Notes: a model not told the origin generated them from the letters alone. A DNA stretch of 64,000 bases from Chryseobacterium sp. MYb7 (GCF_002979455.1 NZ_PCOU01000009.1:62001-126000), one strand, 5' to 3'. Positions 52,835-61,442 are shown, counted from the first letter of the stretch. Numbers and translations: made by a program.

Positions 52835-52938
52835 GTAATTTTTATAATACTCCCGGAATGTAGGTGTTTAAAATTAAAATAATTAAATTTTGTCTGCAGT
52901 GTATTAGGTTTTGAGGCATAAACCAAATATCAATAGCG

Positions 52939-52946
52939 TATCTTTG
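52939..52946 (+). promoter_or_regulatory. -7 box of the DEAD-box helicase promoter
   Basis: TATCTTTG lies 18 bases upstream of the ATG at 52965. A longer in-frame ORF starting at 52911 would include this promoter. Confidence 0.7.
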
Positions 52947-52964
52947 CAGGAAATAAGTATTTTT

Positions 52965-54107
52965 ATGTCATTTGAGTCTTTAGGATTATCACACAATATT
53001 ATTCGTTCTGTTAAAAAATTGGGATATTTAAAACCGTTTCCTATACAGGAGCAAGCGGTTCCCGTTATTTTACAAGGAAAAGATCTGATGGGAATAGCCC
53101 AGACAGGTTCCGGGAAAACGGCTTGTTTTGTGATGCCGATTTTAGAAAAATTGCAGAATGCAGAGGTTAAAAAAGACCGTAATGTTCAGGTTTTAATATT
53201 GGTTCCTACCCGTGAGCTGGCTATTCAGATTGATGAAGTTTTTAGAGCGTTTACAGAAAATCTGAAAAGAGAGGTTCGTACAATGGCAGTCTATGGAGGA
53301 GTTTCTATCAACCCACAGATGAAAGGAATGTTTGGAGTAGAAGTTCTGATTGCAACTCCGGGACGTTTATTAGACTTAATTGATCATAATGCACTGAGTA
53401 TTTCAGGAATTAAACATCTGGTGATTGATGAAGCTGATAAAATGTTTCAGTTAGGATTTGGTGAAGAAATGAATAAACTTTTTGCCATGATGCCTGTAGC
53501 GAAGCAAACCACTTTGTTTTCAGCAACTTTGAATGATAAAGTTGCTGAAATGAAAGAACGTCTTTCCATCAATCCTACGATTATTGAGATTAAAAAAGAA
53601 GAAGTTGAAATTGATAATATTGAACAGCTTGCTTACCATGTTTCTCCGGAAAATAAAGGTCCTTTTTTAAGATATTTAATTAAAGAAAAGAAAGTGGAGA
53701 AAGCGTTAGTTTTTGTTTCCTCTACAAGATCTGCGGATAATCTGGTTGAGAAGCTTAAAAAGAACAAAATAAAAGCAGTAGCGATCCACAGTCAGAAGTC
53801 ACAAGGTGCACGTAGAAATAATCTGGAAGAATTTAAAGTAGATGGCGCTCAGATTTTGGTGGCTACAGATTTAATTGGTCGTGGAATTCATATTGAATCT
53901 CTGCCATGTGTCATCAATTACGAATTGCCGCGTTCACCTTTAGATTATATCCACCGAATTGGTAGAACAGGGCGTGCCAACGAAAAAGGTACAGCTATCA
54001 GTATTCTTACGGATGATGAATTGCAGCATTTCAGGGTTATTCAAAAGAAAATGGGTAAAAAAGTGACCTTGCAAAGAACAGAAGGTATTGATTTACACGG
54101 ATATTAA
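52965..54107 (+). CDS. DEAD-box ATP-dependent RNA helicase (RhlE-like)
   Basis: This 380-residue helicase covers only the two RecA-like domains, with no C-terminal basic tail. Motifs are the Q motif (FPIQEQAV), AQTGSGKT, PTRELA, TPGRLLD, VIDEADKMF, SATL and HRIGRTGR. It remodels RNA, probably in ribosome assembly or RNA decay. The start at 52965 (MSFESLGLSHNIIRSVKKL) is chosen because the TATCTTTG box precedes it. Confidence 0.95.
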   Translation: MSFESLGLSHNIIRSVKKLGYLKPFPIQEQAVPVILQGKDLMGIAQTGSGKTACFVMPILEKLQNAEVKKDRNVQVLILVPTRELAIQIDEVFRAFTENLKREVRTMAVYGGVSINPQMKGMFGVEVLIATPGRLLDLIDHNALSISGIKHLVIDEADKMFQLGFGEEMNKLFAMMPVAKQTTLFSATLNDKVAEMKERLSINPTIIEIKKEEVEIDNIEQLAYHVSPENKGPFLRYLIKEKKVEKALVFVSSTRSADNLVEKLKKNKIKAVAIHSQKSQGARRNNLEEFKVDGAQILVATDLIGRGIHIESLPCVINYELPRSPLDYIHRIGRTGRANEKGTAISILTDDELQHFRVIQKKMGKKVTLQRTEGIDLHGY

Positions 54108-54125
54108 TCATTGATTATAAATAAT

Positions 54126-54160
54126 AAAAGGTTTCAGTTTCTATAATTGAAACCTTTTTT
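54126..54160 (+). terminator. terminator of the DEAD-box helicase gene
   Basis: AAAAGGTTTCA (54126-54136) pairs with TGAAACCTTTT (54148-54158), then more Ts, 18 bases after the stop. Confidence 0.85.
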
Positions 54161-54221
54161 ATTGAAAAAATCGGTACCACAAAAATCATTATCGGTACAA
54201 TTAATGCTTTATTCACTTTAA

Positions 54222-54300
54222 ATTCTTGAATTTTTGATAAATTCGCGCAAGCTGATCATTATAAATTGTCTTAATAAATAAGGATAAGACAAATCGGCAA
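54222..54300. repeat. hairpin-bearing element, copy B
   Basis: Same layout as copy A: CTTGAATTTTTGATAAATT head, 22-base spacer, hairpin TTGTCTTA (54266-54273) with TAAGACAA (54285-54292), then GACAAATCGGCAAT. The arms differ in both halves from copy A yet still pair. It sits 30 bases ahead of the bacillithiol operon. Confidence 0.6.
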
Positions 54301-54328
54301 TAATTAAAAAATTAAAAACCCTTGAACA

Positions 54329-54865
54329 ATGAGTAATTTAGAGAAGAAAAAGTTTCCAATTGGCCAGTTTGAAGCTCCTGAAAGCATCTGTGATACGACA
54401 TTGGATACTTATATCAAAGTGATCAAAGACTTCCCCGGAAGACTGAAAAATCTCATTGAACATTTTACAGACGACCAGTTGGATACTCCTTACCGAGAAG
54501 GAGGCTGGACGGTAAGACAGCTAGTGAACCATCTTTCTGACAGTCATATGAACAGTTTTATCCGTTTTAAACTGGCACTTACGGAAGATAATCCTACCAT
54601 AAAACCTTATGATGAAGCTAAATGGGCAGAACTTCAGGACAGCTTTCATATGCCTGTAAAACCGGCCATGAGAATGCTGAAAGGAACACATCAAAGATGG
54701 GTAACACTTCTTAAAAGCCTTACCAATAAACAGTTTGAAAGAACTTTCCATCATCCTGAGCACAATAAAAATTATAATTTAAGAGAAAGCCTTGCTTTAT
54801 ACGTTTGGCATTGTAATCATCATTTTGCTCATATTGAAAATCTGAAGATAGAAAAAGCTTGGTAA
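54329..54865 (+). CDS. yfiT: YfiT-family bacillithiol transferase
   Basis: This 178-residue DinB-fold metal-dependent protein is of the YfiT branch, linked in Firmicutes to bacillithiol conjugation. Metal-binding His are visible: LVNHLSDSH near residue 70 and ALYVWHCNHHFAHIE at the C-terminus (HxxxH). WTVRQLVNHL and RWVTLLKSL are characteristic. It opens a four-gene set whose genes overlap by a few bases. Substrate transfer in this organism is inferred from YtxJ nearby. Confidence 0.9.
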   Translation: MSNLEKKKFPIGQFEAPESICDTTLDTYIKVIKDFPGRLKNLIEHFTDDQLDTPYREGGWTVRQLVNHLSDSHMNSFIRFKLALTEDNPTIKPYDEAKWAELQDSFHMPVKPAMRMLKGTHQRWVTLLKSLTNKQFERTFHHPEHNKNYNLRESLALYVWHCNHHFAHIENLKIEKAW

Positions 54866-55320
54866 GGAAAAATCTCAATAACCCAATATACTATCAGGAA
54901 ATTAAAGACAGAATTTCCCTATTATCTGAAAACTCTACCGGAAAGTGGGGTAAAATGAACGTGTCTCAAATGCTAAAGCACTGTGACCTAGTTCTTCAGG
55001 TAGCTTTGGGGAAACTGGAACTTCCCCGTGTCAACGTCCTGTTTAGGGCAATAGGGATTTTTACTAAAATAGAAATGCATATTTTCAATAATGGAATTCC
55101 CGGAAACATGCCTACTTTTCAAAAACTAATCGTTAATTTTGAGTGTGATTTTGATAGGTCGAAAACCAATCTACTGAAAACGCTGGAAGAATTCCGGGAA
55201 GCCTGTAAAAGCAACAGCCTGCCGGATCATCACAGATTATTCGGTAAAATGACTGAAAAAGACTGGACATTTTTAGAGTACAAACATCTTGATCACCATC
55301 TAAAACAATTTAATGTATGA
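54859..55320 (+). CDS. DUF1569 family (DinB-like) protein
   Basis: This 153-residue protein starts at a TTG that overlaps the yfiT stop by 7 bases; the first ATG is 32 codons later and would remove the first helix, so TTG is preferred. The pattern KWGKMNVSQMLKHC and the C-terminal FLEYKHLDHHLKQF (with HH pair) fit DUF1569. Probably a metal-binding bundle like its neighbour. It ends ATGA, overlapping ytxJ by 4 bases. Confidence 0.82.
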   Translation: MVRKNLNNPIYYQEIKDRISLLSENSTGKWGKMNVSQMLKHCDLVLQVALGKLELPRVNVLFRAIGIFTKIEMHIFNNGIPGNMPTFQKLIVNFECDFDRSKTNLLKTLEEFREACKSNSLPDHHRLFGKMTEKDWTFLEYKHLDHHLKQFNV

Positions 55321-55697
55321 GTTTTTTTGATAAAATATTCGGTGGAAAAAGCGAAACCCCTGACCAAAAAACGTTCTGGAAAAAGATTGAGTCTGAGGAA
55401 GATCTTACAAAAGCTATAGAAGATTCTTTTCAGAATAAAATAGCTATATTTAAACACTCAACAAGCTGTTTCATCAGCAGGACGGTACTGAAAAACTTTG
55501 AAAAAGAAGTTGAAAATTCAGATCAGGAAGTACATGTATACTACTTGGATCTATTGGCTCACAGACCTGTTTCCAATAAAATAGCGGCAGATTTTGAGAT
55601 CAGACACGAAAGTCCACAGTTGATTGTAATTGAGAATGGAAAGCCTGTAAACAATGCTTCGCACCAGGATATTTCTTTAAGCCAGATTGTATCATGA
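55317..55697 (+). CDS. ytxJ: bacillithiol system redox-active protein YtxJ
   Basis: This 126-residue thioredoxin-fold (monothiol) protein carries the active-site motif TSCFISRTVLKNFE and the cis-Pro region ESPQLIVIENG. YtxJ proteins belong to the bacillithiol redox system and probably de-bacillithiolate targets (bacilliredoxin-like). It overlaps both neighbours by 4 bases, which ties the operon to bacillithiol use. Confidence 0.92.
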   Translation: MSFFDKIFGGKSETPDQKTFWKKIESEEDLTKAIEDSFQNKIAIFKHSTSCFISRTVLKNFEKEVENSDQEVHVYYLDLLAHRPVSNKIAADFEIRHESPQLIVIENGKPVNNASHQDISLSQIVS

Positions 55698-56290
55698 AGA
55701 ATATAAATAATTATTTAGCCAAAGTTTTAAATGTTCCGCTTCAAAACGTGAACACCTGCAGCCTCCACTATGAAGTAAAGAAGATTCCTAAAAATCAGTT
55801 TCTTCTTCAGTATGGTGAAATCTGCCGACATATTTTCTTTGTAGAAAAAGGTCTGATAAAGATGTATTCTATTGATAAAAACGGGAAAGAACATATAATA
55901 CAGTTTGCGCCTGAAAGCTGGCTGATTTCTGACCGAAGCAGTCTTTATTTCAATGAAAAGTCCATTTATTATATAGAAGCAGTGGAAGATTCAGAAGTTT
56001 TGTTTCTGCACCCTGATTTCTTTAATAAATTGGTTGAACAGTTCCCGAACAGTATTGAAAGAAGTGATTTTCTTCTTCAGAAGCATATCAGAAGTCTTCA
56101 GAACAGGATCAATTCTTTGTTGGGAGAGACAGCAGAAGAAAGATACATGAAATTCATTAAAATGTATCCGGATTTGCTTCTGAGAGTTCCACAGTGGATG
56201 ATTGCTTCCTACCTTGGAATTACTCCTGAGAGTCTGAGCCGTGTAAGAAAAGAACTGGCGAGGAAAAATTTCGTCCCGGATAATAAATAA
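55694..56290 (+). CDS. Crp/Fnr family transcriptional regulator (bacillithiol operon)
   Basis: This 198-residue regulator has a cyclic-nucleotide-binding-like beta roll (about 20-125; GEICRHIFFVEKGLIKMYSID) and a C-terminal winged HTH (MIASYLGITPESLSRVRKEL). The phosphate-binding cassette of classical CRP is not conserved, so cAMP binding is doubtful. It overlaps ytxJ by 4 bases. Whether it regulates the thiol genes is inference. Confidence 0.92.
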   Translation: MKNINNYLAKVLNVPLQNVNTCSLHYEVKKIPKNQFLLQYGEICRHIFFVEKGLIKMYSIDKNGKEHIIQFAPESWLISDRSSLYFNEKSIYYIEAVEDSEVLFLHPDFFNKLVEQFPNSIERSDFLLQKHIRSLQNRINSLLGETAEERYMKFIKMYPDLLLRVPQWMIASYLGITPESLSRVRKELARKNFVPDNK

Positions 56291-56444
56291 GAAAGGCTGG
56301 AAGAAGGAAGATGGGAGCTTGAAGTTCTAAAGAACACACAAAAGAACATCGGGAGCTACTATGATATATCTTACTTTATCAATAAGAATAAACGAAGGTT
56401 CTTTTTAAGACTATAATGACTTCCATCTTCCAGCCTCCCTCTTT
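56291..56444. repeat. degenerate inverted-repeat element between convergent genes
   Basis: AGGCTGGAAGA (56294-56304) and TCTTCCAGCCT (56426-56436) are inverted, within longer purine-rich ends (GAAAGGCTGGAAGAAGG). The internal sequence is unrelated to coding. Resembles MITE-like dispersed repeats; copy number unknown. Confidence 0.5.
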
Positions 56445-56445
56445 C

Positions 56446-57867
56446 TTACTTTAAATAAATTTTTTTGGCAAGCTGCCCAATCTGTCTGAGCTTTTCTTTT
56501 GTATTTTCTGTCCATGGAAGGCCTATGCAAAGCCTCATGCAGTTTTCAAACTGATCCTGAAAGGTAAACATTCTTCCGGGAGCAATACTAATATTTTGTT
56601 TGATGGCGAGATCATATAATTCTGTGGTTCTTATTTTTTTATCAAATTCTACCCATAAAGAAAGTCCTCCCTGCGGACGGCTGGTTTTGGTTCCTTCCGG
56701 AAAAGATTCAGCAATCGTCTGAACATAGTTCTGATAATTGAACTGCAATGTTCTGCGAAGCTGCTGAAGGTGTTTTTCATATTTTCCCGACTTCAAAAAA
56801 TTAGCTACAGCTTCATTCACAATCGAAATAGAAGAAGTGGAATGCAGAAGTTTAAGTTTAAGAATTTTGTCTTTATATTTTCCCGGTGCAATCCAGCCTA
56901 CACGATAGCCAGGAGCCAGTGTCTTTGAAATAGAACTGCAATAGAGAACACTTCCGTCTTTGTCATAAGATTTGCAGCATTTTGGACGGCTGGAACCAAA
57001 ATAAAGGTCTCCATAGACATCATCCTCTATCAGCGGAATATTATTTTCAGAAAGTATTTTTACAATTTCCTTTTTATTTTCATCAGGCATACAGCTTCCC
57101 AAGGGTGAATTGAAGTTGGGAATGAGTAGGCAGATATCTATTTTTGGGATTACTCTTTTTAAAGCTTCAATTTCAATTCCTGTGGTAGGATGGGTGGGAA
57201 GTTCCAGTACTTTTAAGCCTAATCCGTTGGCGAGTTGCAGAATCCCGGGATAGCAAGGACTTTCAATGGCAATGGTATCTCCGGGTTTTCCTAAAGCCAT
57301 TAGGCAGAAAGACAGAGCATTCATCCCGCCATTGGTGGTAATCAGATCGTTTTCACTCAGGTTTCCTCCCCATTGCAGAGACCGTATGGCAATCATTCTT
57401 CTGAGCTTCAGATTTCCCTGAAGTTCTTCATATTCTGTACCACCTTCTTTTAATTCCCGGATGGCATTTACAATTTCTTTCTTGAGTTTAGCCTGAGGCA
57501 GGAGATCTCCAGACGGAATCCCGATAGAGAAAAAAGTAAGATCCTTTTTACCCATATTTTCATATACTTTACTGATCAGTTCATCAGGTTCATCATTATT
57601 AGCGATCAATGACGGACGGCTTATCTCCGGCAAAGGAAGCTTTGCAGACAGCAACTGACTTACAAAATAGCCGGATTGCGGTTTTGATTCTACCAAAGAC
57701 TGTGATTCCAGTTCCAGGAAAACACGTTTGGCTGTATTCATGCTCACCTGATGTTCATTACATAGCATCCTGACTGAAGGAAGCTTGTCTCCAGCCTTTA
57801 AAATGCCATTTCTAATCTGTCCTGCGATTCCGTCTGCAATTTCTGTATATAAAAATTCTTTATTCAT
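56446..57867 (-). CDS. MocR-type GntR regulator with aminotransferase domain
   Basis: This 473-residue PLP-dependent transcription regulator combines a GntR winged HTH (1-70, KLPSVRMLCNEHQVSMNTAKR) with a class I aminotransferase-like domain (about 100-470; SISKTLAPGYRVGW holds the PLP lysine, IPSGDLLPQAKLKK). MocR proteins sense PLP or amines and usually control a divergent gene, here the EamA transporter. The promoter box TATATTTG is at 57888-57895. Confidence 0.94.
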   Translation of the reverse strand: MNKEFLYTEIADGIAGQIRNGILKAGDKLPSVRMLCNEHQVSMNTAKRVFLELESQSLVESKPQSGYFVSQLLSAKLPLPEISRPSLIANNDEPDELISKVYENMGKKDLTFFSIGIPSGDLLPQAKLKKEIVNAIRELKEGGTEYEELQGNLKLRRMIAIRSLQWGGNLSENDLITTNGGMNALSFCLMALGKPGDTIAIESPCYPGILQLANGLGLKVLELPTHPTTGIEIEALKRVIPKIDICLLIPNFNSPLGSCMPDENKKEIVKILSENNIPLIEDDVYGDLYFGSSRPKCCKSYDKDGSVLYCSSISKTLAPGYRVGWIAPGKYKDKILKLKLLHSTSSISIVNEAVANFLKSGKYEKHLQQLRRTLQFNYQNYVQTIAESFPEGTKTSRPQGGLSLWVEFDKKIRTTELYDLAIKQNISIAPGRMFTFQDQFENCMRLCIGLPWTENTKEKLRQIGQLAKKIYLK

Positions 57868-57887
57868 ATTTTTAAACTGTGCTCATG

Positions 57888-57895
57888 CAAATATA
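57888..57895 (-). promoter_or_regulatory. -7 box of the MocR promoter
   Basis: The minus strand reads TATATTTG (TAnnTTTG), 20 bases upstream of the start at 57867. Confidence 0.6.
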
Positions 57896-57930
57896 CAAAA
57901 CTGATACTGTGTTTATATAATTATCCTTTC

Positions 57931-57938
57931 TAATTTTG
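57931..57938 (+). promoter_or_regulatory. -7 box of the EamA transporter promoter
   Basis: TAATTTTG, about 27 bases upstream of the transporter start at 57965; only 35 bases from the divergent MocR box. Confidence 0.55.
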
Positions 57939-57964
57939 AACAATTAATTAAAAGCTTGAATAAA

Positions 57965-58849
57965 ATGATGACAAAACAACTATCAAAAGATGAAAATATA
58001 AACGGATGGATCAATGGTTTTATAGGAGTAGTACTATTTAGCGGTGGATTACCGGCAACAAAATTAGCAGTAATGGAAATGAGTCCCACTTTTGTAACGA
58101 TAGTTCGTGCGGCAGTTGCCGGGATCTTGGCTCTTATCGTATTATGGCTGGGTAAAGAAAAACGTCCTGTCAAAAAAGATTTGATACCATTGATTTTGGT
58201 TTCCCTTGGCTGTGTGATAGGTTTCCCACTACTATCCGCATTAGCTCTTCAATATCTTACTTCGGCTCATTCTATTGTATTTCTTGGAATGCTTCCTTTG
58301 GCAACTGCTGTATTCGGGGTATTACGAGGTGGTGAAAGACCTCATCCTGTATTTTGGCTGTTTTCGATTGTAGGAAGTATTTTAGTGATTGGATATGCTG
58401 TTTCGCAAGGAATATCTGCATCTCCCATAGGTGATGTTCTGATGCTGCTTGCTGTTATTTTATGCGGTATGGGCTATGCTGAAGGTGCCAAATTATCTAA
58501 AACATTAGGAGGCTGGCAGGTGATTTCATGGGCTCTGGTACTGGCATTGCCTATTATGATTCCTTTATTTTTTATTTATTTTCCTAGTGACATTCAAAAT
58601 GTCAGTTTTCAAGGGTGGTTTGGACTGGCTTATATTTCCCTATTCAGTATGTTTATTGGCTTTATCTTTTGGTATAAAGGATTGGCGCAGGGTGGTATTG
58701 CTACTGTAGGACAGCTTCAGCTGCTTCAGCCTTTCTTTGGCTTGGCATTAGCTGCGCTGCTTCTTCATGAGCAGGTTAGTATAGGAATGTTGGGTGTGAC
58801 AGTAGGAGTGATCCTGTGTGTTGCAGGAACTAAAAAGTTTGCAAAATAA
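57965..58849 (+). CDS. EamA/DMT-family permease
   Basis: This 294-residue permease with ten predicted transmembrane helices has the two-fold EamA repeat (GVVLFSGGLPATKLAV; second GLAYISLFSMFIGFIFWYKGLAQGG). The start is taken at ATG 57965 rather than the TTG at 57956. It likely exports a metabolite or amine; divergent MocR regulation suggests a PLP- or amine-related substrate (inference). Confidence 0.92.
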   Translation: MMTKQLSKDENINGWINGFIGVVLFSGGLPATKLAVMEMSPTFVTIVRAAVAGILALIVLWLGKEKRPVKKDLIPLILVSLGCVIGFPLLSALALQYLTSAHSIVFLGMLPLATAVFGVLRGGERPHPVFWLFSIVGSILVIGYAVSQGISASPIGDVLMLLAVILCGMGYAEGAKLSKTLGGWQVISWALVLALPIMIPLFFIYFPSDIQNVSFQGWFGLAYISLFSMFIGFIFWYKGLAQGGIATVGQLQLLQPFFGLALAALLLHEQVSIGMLGVTVGVILCVAGTKKFAK

Positions 58850-58896
58850 TCAAGATACAGTTATAACAGCAACTCAAAAACCTTTTGAGCTGCATA

Positions 58897-58935
58897 AAAA
58901 GCTCCGTTTCATTAAGAAATGGGGCTTTTATCTTT
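58897..58935 (+). terminator. terminator of the EamA gene
   Basis: AAAAGCTCCGTTTC pairs with GAAATGGGGCTTTT (two wobble pairs) around an ATTAA loop, then Ts. The rest of the 58850-59185 gap is AT-rich with no ORF. Confidence 0.75.
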
Positions 58936-59185
58936 AATAATCAAAATCTTGCGATAGATTTAGTTTTTTTTAATTGTAATAAATTGACTATAAAGTTAAT
59001 TTGTTGATTAATTTCAATTGATATAGTTAAAAGATATTGAAATTAATAATTATTTTAACATTGTTTAACGTTTTTGTTATTTATTAAGGTTCAATTTTTG
59101 CATGCATACTAAAATCGATTACCAATACCATTTTTACTAAGATTCAGAGGATAGGAAGAAGAAAACAATTCCAAAAAGAGCTATT

Positions 59186-59782
59186 ATGGTTATCGACGAG
59201 AACATTTTGATTTCAGCGGGAGCAGAAACGAGACACTATACCCCTACAGAAACAATATTCTGTGAAGGGGATATTCCTACTTATTACTACCAGATTATTA
59301 AAGGAGAGGTTAAACTCAATAATTATAATGAGGAGGGGAAAGAGTTTATTCAAAACATTTTATTCAAGGGGGAAAGCTGTGGAGAATCTATTCTTTTTAT
59401 AGAAAAACCTTATCCTATGAACGCAGAAGCTATTACAGAATGTACTGTTTTAAGGCTTCATAAATCCATTTTTTTCAATCTGCTGCAGGAGTCTCCGGAA
59501 TTATGGCTGGAAGTAAGCAGTTTTCTTTCGCAGCGGCTTTATTATAAATTCATTATGATGCAGAGTTTATCCTCACAGAATCCTTCTATACGACTCAGAG
59601 GTTTGATGGATTATCTTAAAAGCTTTCAAAAGGATTTAAGTCCTTATTCCTTTTTGATCCCATTAACGAGACAGCAGATGGCAAGTCTTACAGGTCTTTG
59701 TGTAGAAACTGCTATAAGAACCATCAAACATATGGAAAGGGACAAGATATTAAGGATTGAAAACCGTAAAATTTTATACTAA
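59186..59782 (+). CDS. Crp/Fnr family regulator (tandem copy 1)
   Basis: This 198-residue Crp/Fnr-type protein has a beta-roll (20-115; YYYQIIKGEVKLNNYNEEGKE) and winged HTH (RQQMASLTGLCVETAIRTIKHM). Paralogous to the next gene. The roll lacks the classical cAMP residues and the Fnr cysteine cluster, so the signal is unknown. 56 bases separate the pair. Confidence 0.93.
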   Translation: MVIDENILISAGAETRHYTPTETIFCEGDIPTYYYQIIKGEVKLNNYNEEGKEFIQNILFKGESCGESILFIEKPYPMNAEAITECTVLRLHKSIFFNLLQESPELWLEVSSFLSQRLYYKFIMMQSLSSQNPSIRLRGLMDYLKSFQKDLSPYSFLIPLTRQQMASLTGLCVETAIRTIKHMERDKILRIENRKILY

Positions 59783-59838
59783 AAAATCATTTTAGGTATA
59801 TTATTTGCGTTTTTCTTTACTTAAAATCGAGTAAAGCT

Positions 59839-60453
59839 ATGAAAACTATAAGCTGTATGAATATTGCTGAAAATCTTCTGTATGCATTTGGGGCAGAAGA
59901 AAGAAATTATAAGAAACGTGAAATTGTTTTTAAAGAAGAAGATCATGCGCTTTATTATTTTCAGATCGGTGAAGGGAAAGTAAAGCTTAATAATTATAAT
60001 GAGGACGGGAAGGAGTTTATTCATAATATCTTGGGTAAAAAACAGAGTTTTGGAGAAGCCATGCTTTTTCTCAATCAGGATTACCCGATCAATGCAGTGT
60101 GTCTTGAGGAGACCCGAATTATAAGACTCCCCAAAAACAATTTCTTTGAAATGCTCAGCCAGAATCCAGATCTTTCTCTGGAAATGAATGCCTGCCTTTC
60201 TCAGGAAGTTTTTTATAAACTGAAAATGATGCAGAGTATGGCTTCTCAAAACCCTGTGCAAAGATTGAGAGCTTTATTAGATTATCTAAAGAGTTATCAT
60301 GATGAAGAATGCCATCAGTGTTTTCATATTGCATTTACAAGACAGCAGATTGCCAATCTTGTAGGTTTGCGGGTAGAAACGGTGATCAGAACTTTGAAGA
60401 AAATGGAAAAGGAAGGTATGCTCAGTTTAAAAGACCGCAAAATCTTATATTAA
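59839..60453 (+). CDS. Crp/Fnr family regulator (tandem copy 2)
   Basis: This 204-residue paralog of copy 1 has near-identical segments (LNNYNEDGKEFIHNIL, SQNPVQRLRALLDYLK, RQQIANLVGLRVETVIRTLKKM). The first six residues (MKTISC) precede a second Met that aligns with copy 1, so the start could be at 59857. Extra cysteines (CLEE, CLSQ, CHQC) are scattered, not an Fnr pattern. Confidence 0.92.
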   Translation: MKTISCMNIAENLLYAFGAEERNYKKREIVFKEEDHALYYFQIGEGKVKLNNYNEDGKEFIHNILGKKQSFGEAMLFLNQDYPINAVCLEETRIIRLPKNNFFEMLSQNPDLSLEMNACLSQEVFYKLKMMQSMASQNPVQRLRALLDYLKSYHDEECHQCFHIAFTRQQIANLVGLRVETVIRTLKKMEKEGMLSLKDRKILY

Positions 60454-60632
60454 TTTTGATTTTCATGACTCAGATCATAAAAAAGTGAGTTATTCTTATG
60501 TACATTTGAAGTAACAATTTTCAATACCATTCTTAAGATCTTAACATAAAATGAGTATAAAAATATTCATTTTTGAAATTGCTGTTAAATGCCAGTTGCG
60601 GCCTGTAATAAACAATATTATACATTTATGTT

Positions 60633-60824
60633 ATGGCCGATAAAACCACAGAACCCAACAATATAATCTCCACAGAAGATAATGGAGTAATCAAGGAAAA
60701 TGAAATAAAAAATACTCAGCTTCACTCATTTTTTGTAAGCGCTATTAAGAATATTTATAATACGGAGAATGAAGATTTAAAGCTTACCGATAGTGCTAAT
60801 TCAGATGTTGAGCTAGAGGATTAA
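60633..60824 (+). CDS. small acidic protein, unknown function
   Basis: A 63-residue ORF, mostly hydrophilic with a short amphipathic core (HSFFVSAIKNIYN), ending in an acidic stretch (DVELED). A clear terminator follows at 60868, which supports a real transcript. No homologue or motif is recognised. Confidence 0.5.
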   Translation: MADKTTEPNNIISTEDNGVIKENEIKNTQLHSFFVSAIKNIYNTENEDLKLTDSANSDVELED

Positions 60825-60867
60825 TGACAAAATAATACCTTTCACACCACTCAGAATATTAATCATG

Positions 60868-60902
60868 AAAGCTGCTGCATTGGTCTGTTCAGCAGCTTTT
60901 TT
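60868..60902 (+). terminator. terminator after the small acidic gene
   Basis: AAAGCTGCTG (60868-60877) pairs with CAGCAGCTTT (60890-60899), then Ts. Confidence 0.82.
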
Positions 60903-60941
60903 GATCTCTTATTCTTTAGAAACCTCTCAAAATATACCCAT

Positions 60942-61442
60942 ATGAAATTCCAACAAAGTCTTCTAAATTATATAAGCCAGTTTCTGGTGGCAGCTGATGA
61001 ATCTGTTTCCATTGCTGAAAGTGTTACTTCCGGATGTTTACAGCTCGCTTTTTCTCAGATGTCAGACGCCCCTTTATTCTACAAAGGCGGAATAACAACG
61101 TATACATTGCCGGAAAAAGTAAAGCTCCTTAAAGTAAGCAGACCTGGACCTGATGAACATGATGGCGCTTCAGAAGCTGTTTCTCAGGCGATGGCACTCA
61201 ATGTGGCAAAGCTTTTTGAGTCGGATTGGTCTATTTCTACAACCGGTTATTGTACCCCGGTTATCAATTCAGGATATAAGGTTTTTGCTTATTTTTCGTT
61301 TGCTTACAAAGGCGAAATTATTCTTACCAAAAAGCTGGAACTTCATCCTAAAACCCAGGCTTTAAATGCCCAGTTATATTATACAGAATTTATTCTGGGA
61401 TGCTTTAAAAGCGAACTTAACAGGGTTCTAATTCTAAAATAA
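60942..61442 (+). CDS. CinA C-terminal domain (nicotinamide mononucleotide amidase-like)
   Basis: This 166-residue stand-alone CinA/PncC-type domain has the signature SIAESVTSGCLQ (active-site Ser/Thr region), FYKGGITTYTLPEKVKLL and a glycine-rich STTGYCTPV. It lacks the N-terminal MoaB-like domain of full CinA. PncC-type enzymes deamidate NMN to NaMN in NAD recycling; GlyxPro in the late loop differs from E. coli PncC, so the substrate is not certain. Confidence 0.85.
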   Translation: MKFQQSLLNYISQFLVAADESVSIAESVTSGCLQLAFSQMSDAPLFYKGGITTYTLPEKVKLLKVSRPGPDEHDGASEAVSQAMALNVAKLFESDWSISTTGYCTPVINSGYKVFAYFSFAYKGEIILTKKLELHPKTQALNAQLYYTEFILGCFKSELNRVLILK

